NCBI RefSeq assembly: GCF_035762905.1
Contig: NZ_DASUCC010000044.1
Span: 88,390-152,389, forward strand
Direction of reading: 5' to 3'
DNA from: DASYTH01 sp035762905
GTDB taxonomy: Bacteria; Actinomycetota; Actinomycetes; Mycobacteriales; Pseudonocardiaceae
Length of the DNA: 64,000 nt
Positions 38,101-64,000 of this stretch are shown here, one piece after another. How positions within the stretch are numbered: position 1 is the stretch's first letter; the number at the start of each line of letters is the position of its first letter. The position numbers and the translations under genes were made by a program. The notes under the pieces are model-generated. The model was not told the origin of the DNA, made no database searches, and worked only from the letters and a program-made list of their open reading frames with translations.

Positions 38101-39806
38101 GAGACCGGCCCGCCCGCCGGCCTGCTGTCCCTGCTGGCCCTTGACGACTCGGACCACCCCGACCACCCCGGCGTCCCGGCCGGGCTGCTCGGCACCCTGT
38201 CCCTGATCCAGCAGGACCTTCCCGCTCCACTGTGGACGGTCACCCGTGGTGCGGTCGCCGTGGCGCCGACCGAACAGCCGGCCGGTCCGGCCGGGCACGC
38301 GGTGTGGGGGCTCGGCCGGGTCGCCGCCCTCGAGCACCCGGCGCGCTGGGGCGGCCTGGTGGACCTGCCCGCGAACCTCGACGACCGGGCCCGCGCCGCG
38401 CTCGCCGGGCTGCTCGCCAAGACCGGCGCCGAGGACCAGGTCGCCATCCGTCCGGCCGGTGCGTTCGCCCGGCGGTTGCACCGGGCGCCGGCCACCGGCC
38501 CGGCGCCGAGGGAGTGGCGGCCGAGCGGGACGGTCCTGATCACCGGCGGCACCGGCGCGCTCGGCGGCCAGGTTGCCCGCTGGCTGGCCGGCCGGGGCGC
38601 CGGGCACCTGCTGCTGACCAGCCGCCAGGGACCCACCGCGCCGGGTGCGACCGAGCTGGTGGCCGAGCTGAACGAGTTGGGCGCCAAGGCCACCGTGGCC
38701 GCGTGCGACGTCGCCGACCGGGACGCGCTGGCCGGGCTGCTCGGCCAGATCCCGGCCGAGCACCCGCTGACCGCGGTCGTGCACGCCGCCGGGGTCGGCG
38801 ACATCACCGCGCTCGCCGACACCACGCCGGACCGGCTGGCCGCCGTACTGACCGCCAAGGTGGCCGGCGCGGTCAACCTGGACACGTTGTGCGACAACGA
38901 CTCCGTCGAGGCGTTCGTGCTGTTCTCGTCGGCCGCGGCCACCTGGGGCGGCGCCGGGCAGGGCGGCTACGCCGCCGCCAACGCCTACCTGGACGCGATC
39001 GCCGCCCGGCGCCGGTCCCGCGGTCGCCCGGCCACCTCGATCGCCTGGGGCACTTGGGCCGGTGCCGGCATGGGCGAGGGCGGCACCGCCGAGCAGCTGC
39101 GCCGGCGCGGCGTGCTCACCATGCCCCCGGAGCTCGCGCTGCGCGCGCTGCGGGACGCGGTGGAGCACGGCGACACCTGCCTGACCGTGGCCGGCATCGA
39201 CTGGTCCCGGTTCGCTCCGACGTTCACCCTGGCCCGGCCCAGCCCGCTGCTCGCCGACCTGCCGGACGCCCGCCCGCCCGCGCGGGAGACCGCCGCGGAA
39301 CCGGCCGGCGCGGCCGAACTGCGCGGCCGGCTCGCCGCGCTGCCCGCCGGGGACCGCGCGGCCGCGCTGCTCGAGCTGGTGCGCGACCAGTCGGCGATCG
39401 TGCTCGGCCACGCCCGCGGTGCCGACATCGAGGCCGAGCGGGCGTTTCGCGACCTCGGGTTCGACTCGCTGTCCGCGGTGCAGCTGCGGGACCGGCTCGG
39501 CGCGGTCACCGGGCTGGCGCTGCCCGCGACCACCGTGTTCGACCATCCGACCCCGGCGGCGCTGGCCCGGCTGCTGCAGGCCGAGCTGTTCGGCGCGGAA
39601 ACCGCCGGTGACAGCGAGGAGGACCGGATCCGCGCCGCCATCGCCGGCATCCCGCTGTCCCGGATCCGCGAGGCCGGCCTGCTGGATCTCCTGCTGCGTC
39701 TGGCATCCGGGGAGCACGCCGCCGCCCCGGCCGGTGCAGACGATCTCGACCTGATGGACGGCGAGAGCCTGCTCGCGCTGGTCGCCAAGGGGGAGGACCC
39801 GCTGTC

Positions 39807-39810
<4 letters not shown>
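35119..39810 (+). CDS. Type I modular PKS B: KS-AT-KR-ACP
   Basis: 1563 residues, ATG at 35119 with GAGGAG nine bases upstream; an N-terminal docking helix of about 30 residues precedes the KS. KS Cys194 in DTACSSS; AT with GHSIG (Ser638) and HAFH (734-737), so malonyl-CoA; no DH between AT and KR; KR with Trp1276 and Tyr1284, no LDD motif and Gln at the A1/A2 position, so A1-type (the hydroxyl opposite in sense to B-type modules); ACP with GFDSL (Ser1450). The C-terminal tail (IPLSRIREAGLLDLLLRLA, then an acidic LMDGESLLALV segment) is a docking element. It overlaps the next gene as ATGA. It adds one acetate unit reduced to an alcohol. Confidence 0.95.
37046..37063. repeat. 18-bp palindrome, PKS B AT copy
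   Basis: Identical to the element at 26717, at the same place in the AT of PKS B. Confidence 0.8.
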
Positions 39811-50459
<10,649 letters not shown>

Positions 50460-50537
50460 CCGTGGGAGAGGGGACCCCTATCGCACGAATTCCGCGCACA
50501 CGCGTCCGAGCCTCCACGCGACAAGGAGAATGTTCTC

Positions 50538-51314
50538 GTGAACACAGGGAATGAACGGGTTCCCGCACTCGAGTTGAAGGGTCTGCACAAGGCGTTCGGT
50601 GATTTCACGGCGGTCGACCAAGCCGACCTCACCGTCGCCCCCGGTTCGTTCTACGGACTGGTCGGACCGAATGGCGCGGGCAAGACCACGTTGCTGTCCA
50701 TGGCGGTCGGATTGTTACGTCCGGACGCCGGACGCTCACACGTTTTCGGGGTCGACGTCTGGCGCGAGCCGCTGCGGGCGAAGGCGCTGATGGGCGTGCT
50801 GCCCGACGGCCTTGCCATGCCCGAGCAGCTCACCGGCCGGGAACTGCTGCTGCATCTCGGCCAGCTCAGAGGCATGGAACTGGACACCGTGCGGCAGCGG
50901 GCCGACGAGCTGCTCACCGTGCTCGAGCTGACCGGGTCGGTCGAGCGGACGCTGATCATCGACTACTCCACCGGGATGCGGAAGAAGATCGGCCTGGCCA
51001 CCGCGTTGCTGCACGCGCCGCGGCTGCTGGTGCTGGACGAGCCGTTCGAGGCGGTCGACCCGGTCTCCGCCGCGACCCTCAAGCGGATCCTCCAGCGGTT
51101 CGTTGCCGGCGGCGGCTCGGTGCTGCTGTCCAGCCACGTGATGGCACTGGTCGAGCAGCTCTGCGACACGGTCGCGGTGCTGGCCGGCGGCCGGGTGGTG
51201 ACCGAGGGGCCGCTGAAGAAGGTGCGCGGCCGCAAGTCCCTCGAGGAGGCGTTCGTCGAACTGGTCGGCGTGCGGGTCGGCGGTGGGGAGGGGCTGGCGT
51301 GGTTGGCGTCCTGA
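50538..51314 (+). CDS. ABC transporter ATP-binding protein
   Basis: 258 residues, GTG at 50538 with AAGGAG nine bases upstream. Walker A GPNGAGKTT (about residues 44-52), signature YSTGMRKK, Walker B LLVLDEPFEAVDP and an H-loop His in LSSHVMAL. DrrA-like export ATPase. Codon 60 is TTA (50715-50717), a rare codon in high-GC actinomycetes. It lies 78 bases after PKS C and overlaps the permease gene by 16 bases, so it is read with the PKS operon. The leader has TAGGGGT on the - strand (50474-50480) inside an AGGGGACCCCT inverted repeat of unknown meaning. Likely exports the product or gives self-resistance. Confidence 0.9.
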   Translation: MNTGNERVPALELKGLHKAFGDFTAVDQADLTVAPGSFYGLVGPNGAGKTTLLSMAVGLLRPDAGRSHVFGVDVWREPLRAKALMGVLPDGLAMPEQLTGRELLLHLGQLRGMELDTVRQRADELLTVLELTGSVERTLIIDYSTGMRKKIGLATALLHAPRLLVLDEPFEAVDPVSAATLKRILQRFVAGGGSVLLSSHVMALVEQLCDTVAVLAGGRVVTEGPLKKVRGRKSLEEAFVELVGVRVGGGEGLAWLAS

Positions 51315-53164
51315 TCCGGATGAAGCTCGCCGTGCTGCGGCGGGCGGCGTCGGGTCCGCGGGCGAACAACATGGCCAGCGGCGCGGTGCTCGGCGCCATC
51401 GGCGCGGCCGGCACGATCGCGATCACCCGGCTGGACACCGCCCCGGACACCGTGCTCGACCTGCTCGCCGTCGTGCTCGCCACCTGGATGCTCGGTTGGG
51501 TGCTGGCCCCGGCCTACGCCGGGCAGCCGGCACTGCGCGCCGAGCAGTTCGCGCTGCTGCCGATCCCGCCGCGCCGGCTCGCGTTCGGTCTGCTGGCCAC
51601 CGCGTTCGTCGGTGTGCCGGCCGCGGTCACGCTGCTCGCGTTCGCCGCGATCGTGGTGTACGCGCTGCCGTTCGGCCCGGCCGCGGTGCTGCTCGCCCTG
51701 CTCGGCACGGCGCTGCTGCTCACCTTCGTGGTGCTGCTGTCCCGGTTGGCCGCGGTCGCCCTCGGCGCGCTGGTCCGGTCCCGGCTCGGTGGCGCGATCA
51801 GCGGGCTGATCACCGCCGGGCTGCTTGCGGTGGCGTCGTCCGGCTGGATCGTATTCGTGGCCCTGGAATCCGTGCTGGTGACCGGGTTCTCGGCGGAGTT
51901 CAGCGCGGTGGTCCGGGCGCTGCCGTCCGGTTGGCCGCTGGTCGCGGTGCGGGCGGCGGACGAGGGCGACTGGGTCATGGCCGTTGTCCCGGTGCTCGGT
52001 CTGGCCGTGCTGGTGGCGCTGCTCTGGCTGGTCTGGGCCCGGGCGCTCGGCCCGAACCGGTTGGCCCGGCCGGTGGTGCGCGGCTCTGATGCGGAGCACG
52101 CGGTGCCGCGCGGCCCGGCCGGTGCGGTGCCCGCGGTGTTCCGCAAGGAGCTGCGGTTCTACTGGCGCGACCCGCTGCGGATCCAGAGCCTGGTGGTGGC
52201 GCCGGTGTTCGCGGTGCTCACCTGCCTGGTGCCGCTGTTCTTCGGCTCCACCGCGTTCCTGCCGTTCCTCGGCGCGCTGACCGCGCTGATGGGCGCGGTG
52301 ACGTCGATCAACTGGTACGGCCAGGAGGGCACCGCGCTGTGGCTGACGCTGGTCACCCCGGGCAGCGAGCGGCCGGACGTGCGCGGCCGGCAGCTGGCCT
52401 GGCTGGTCTGGTTCGCCCCGGCGGCACTGCTGCTCACGGTGGCCGGCACGGTGTTGAGCGGCCGGCCGGAGCTGTGGCCGTGGGCGCTGACCGCGACCGT
52501 CGCGGTGCTCGGCGGCGCGGCCGGGCTGCTGCCCTGGCTGTCCGCCGACCAGCTGGTGCCCGGCCCGGATCCGCGCCAGCACAAGGATTCGCCGCTCGAT
52601 CACGGGGATCTGACCGGGCCGGCGTTCGTGATGATGTTCCTGGCGATCGGCACGACCGGGCCGGCCCTGGCCCTGCCGGTGCTCGCCGAGATCATGGACC
52701 GGCCGGCGCTGGCCTGGCTGGGGGTGCCGGCCGGGCTGCTCACCGGCACGCTGTGCTACCTGCTGCTCGGCGCGCTCGCCTACCGGATCCTGGCCAACCG
52801 GGGCCCGGAGCTGCTGTACCTGCTGCGGCGCGGCCGGGAGCACCAAGGGCAGGCCGGCGCGGAAGCCTCGGCGCTGGACACGATGCCCAGGTCCCGGCGG
52901 CGGCTGCTGCTGGTGAGCGTCATGGCCGGCTGCATCGCGCTGTTCCCGCAGGCCGTGGTGCCGACGCTGATGAAGCTGTCCGGCGAGGTCGCGCAGGTCT
53001 GGTTCCTTGCGCTGCACCTGCCGCAGGAGTTGCAGTGGCCGATGATCGCGGTCATGTACCTGATCGGCTTCGCCCTGCTCGGGCTGGCCTGGCGGCTCTA
53101 CGCCAACGCCCAGCGCGAGTTCAACCGGAAGCGGGCCCGAAAGGGAGCGGCGTTACCCGCCTGA
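51299..53164 (+). CDS. ABC transporter permease
   Basis: 621 residues, GTG at 51299 inside the ATPase gene with GGGGAGG about seven bases upstream, so tightly coupled. About twelve hydrophobic segments alternate with Arg-rich loops, as in two-component exporter permeases with no fused nucleotide-binding domain. The C-terminus is a short basic tail. The third-last codon before the stop is TTA (53153-53155), so both exporter genes carry one. It ends 21 bases before a strong terminator. Cargo is inferred from position only. Confidence 0.85.
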   Translation: MVGVLIRMKLAVLRRAASGPRANNMASGAVLGAIGAAGTIAITRLDTAPDTVLDLLAVVLATWMLGWVLAPAYAGQPALRAEQFALLPIPPRRLAFGLLATAFVGVPAAVTLLAFAAIVVYALPFGPAAVLLALLGTALLLTFVVLLSRLAAVALGALVRSRLGGAISGLITAGLLAVASSGWIVFVALESVLVTGFSAEFSAVVRALPSGWPLVAVRAADEGDWVMAVVPVLGLAVLVALLWLVWARALGPNRLARPVVRGSDAEHAVPRGPAGAVPAVFRKELRFYWRDPLRIQSLVVAPVFAVLTCLVPLFFGSTAFLPFLGALTALMGAVTSINWYGQEGTALWLTLVTPGSERPDVRGRQLAWLVWFAPAALLLTVAGTVLSGRPELWPWALTATVAVLGGAAGLLPWLSADQLVPGPDPRQHKDSPLDHGDLTGPAFVMMFLAIGTTGPALALPVLAEIMDRPALAWLGVPAGLLTGTLCYLLLGALAYRILANRGPELLYLLRRGREHQGQAGAEASALDTMPRSRRRLLLVSVMAGCIALFPQAVVPTLMKLSGEVAQVWFLALHLPQELQWPMIAVMYLIGFALLGLAWRLYANAQREFNRKRARKGAALPA

Positions 53165-53184
53165 ATTGAGCTGAAAACGAAGGT

Positions 53185-53218
53185 CGCCGGCCGGGTGGAC
53201 ACCCGGTCGGCGTCTTTT
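53185..53218 (+). terminator. Rho-independent terminator of the PKS operon
   Basis: A 12-base stem (53185-53196 with 53201-53212, one G-T pair), tetraloop GGAC and then TCTTTT. It closes the operon that begins at 23546 and isolates it from the KSQ PKS gene. Confidence 0.85.
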
Positions 53219-53398
53219 CGCGCGGGATCGGGCGCGAGGTGTGATCAATGGTCGGCTAGGGGGTGCCGGGCGGCCGTTAGGGGTTGGTCCGCATATGGCC
53301 GGTAACTAGCCTCGTCATTGGGTGGATTGGGCCGCGTCGAAGCAGCGGCCGGATCGTCGTGAAAACTCTCGTGGTATCGAGCAGATTTGAGAGACTTC
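53219..53398 (+). promoter_or_regulatory. Promoter region of the KSQ PKS with a tandem TAGGGG element
   Basis: TAGGGGGTG (53257-53265) and TAGGGGTTG (53278-53286) are direct repeats 21 bases apart, two helical turns. The second overlaps TTGGTC (53284-53289, -35-like), and TAGCCT (53307-53312) is a -10 candidate after a 17-base spacer. GGCCGGT..TAGC is shared with the promoter at 23446. The leader then runs about 85 bases to the ATG, with GAGAG just upstream. No other gene is visible in this 180-base gap. Confidence 0.6.

Positions 53399-64000
<10,602 letters not shown>

Overview
The window is very GC-rich, with strongly biased third codon positions, NRPS and type I modular PKS genes, a KSQ loading module and rare in-frame TTA codons. 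This points to a filamentous actinomycete. The exact genus cannot be read from the sequence; a Pseudonocardiales-type host is only a guess. Nearly all of the DNA is specialised-metabolite assembly line.

Region 1 (1-13366, + strand) holds the end of an NRPS (partial C-A-PCP-E-C-PCP), a PKS/NRPS hybrid (KS-degenerate AT-carrier-C-A-PCP-E-like) and a KAS III-like acyltransferase, translationally linked by short gaps or an ATGA overlap. The last NRPS module of the first protein has no A domain, and the PKS module after it has a collapsed AT, so two consecutive modules lack their own building-block loader.

Region 2 (13367-18363) looks non-biosynthetic. It holds a frameshifted gene remnant, a sulfatase/LTA-synthase-type membrane protein and a CDP-alcohol phosphatidyltransferase on the - strand, a divergent SAM methyltransferase, and a beta-propeller-like protein of unknown function. 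It separates the NRPS block from the PKS block, so these may be two neighbouring clusters or one interrupted cluster.

Region 3 (18461-23361, - strand) is a tailoring and supply operon, read from right to left: acyl-CoA carboxylase carboxyltransferase, type II thioesterase, glycosyltransferase, a 69-residue DUF5988-like protein and a cytochrome P450. It diverges at 23362-23545 from region 4 (23546-53164, + strand): a second P450, three modular PKS proteins with five extension modules, and a two-gene ABC exporter ended by a clear hairpin/T-tract terminator. Region 5 (53399 to the window end) is a separately promoted PKS with a KSQ loading module, a fully reducing malonyl module and the start of a third module. 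It is open at the right edge.

Reading the domains, the KSQ protein starts the polyketide. The PKS A-B-C proteins add, in order, a beta-hydroxy unit (dead DH), an alpha-methyl enoyl unit, two A-type hydroxyls and one saturated unit. P450s and a glycosyltransferase would decorate the product, the type II TE would clear misloaded carriers and the ABC pair would export it. No terminal TE and no cluster regulator lie in the window. A shared TAGGGGTTG-type element sits at both PKS-side promoters and suggests one common activator encoded elsewhere.
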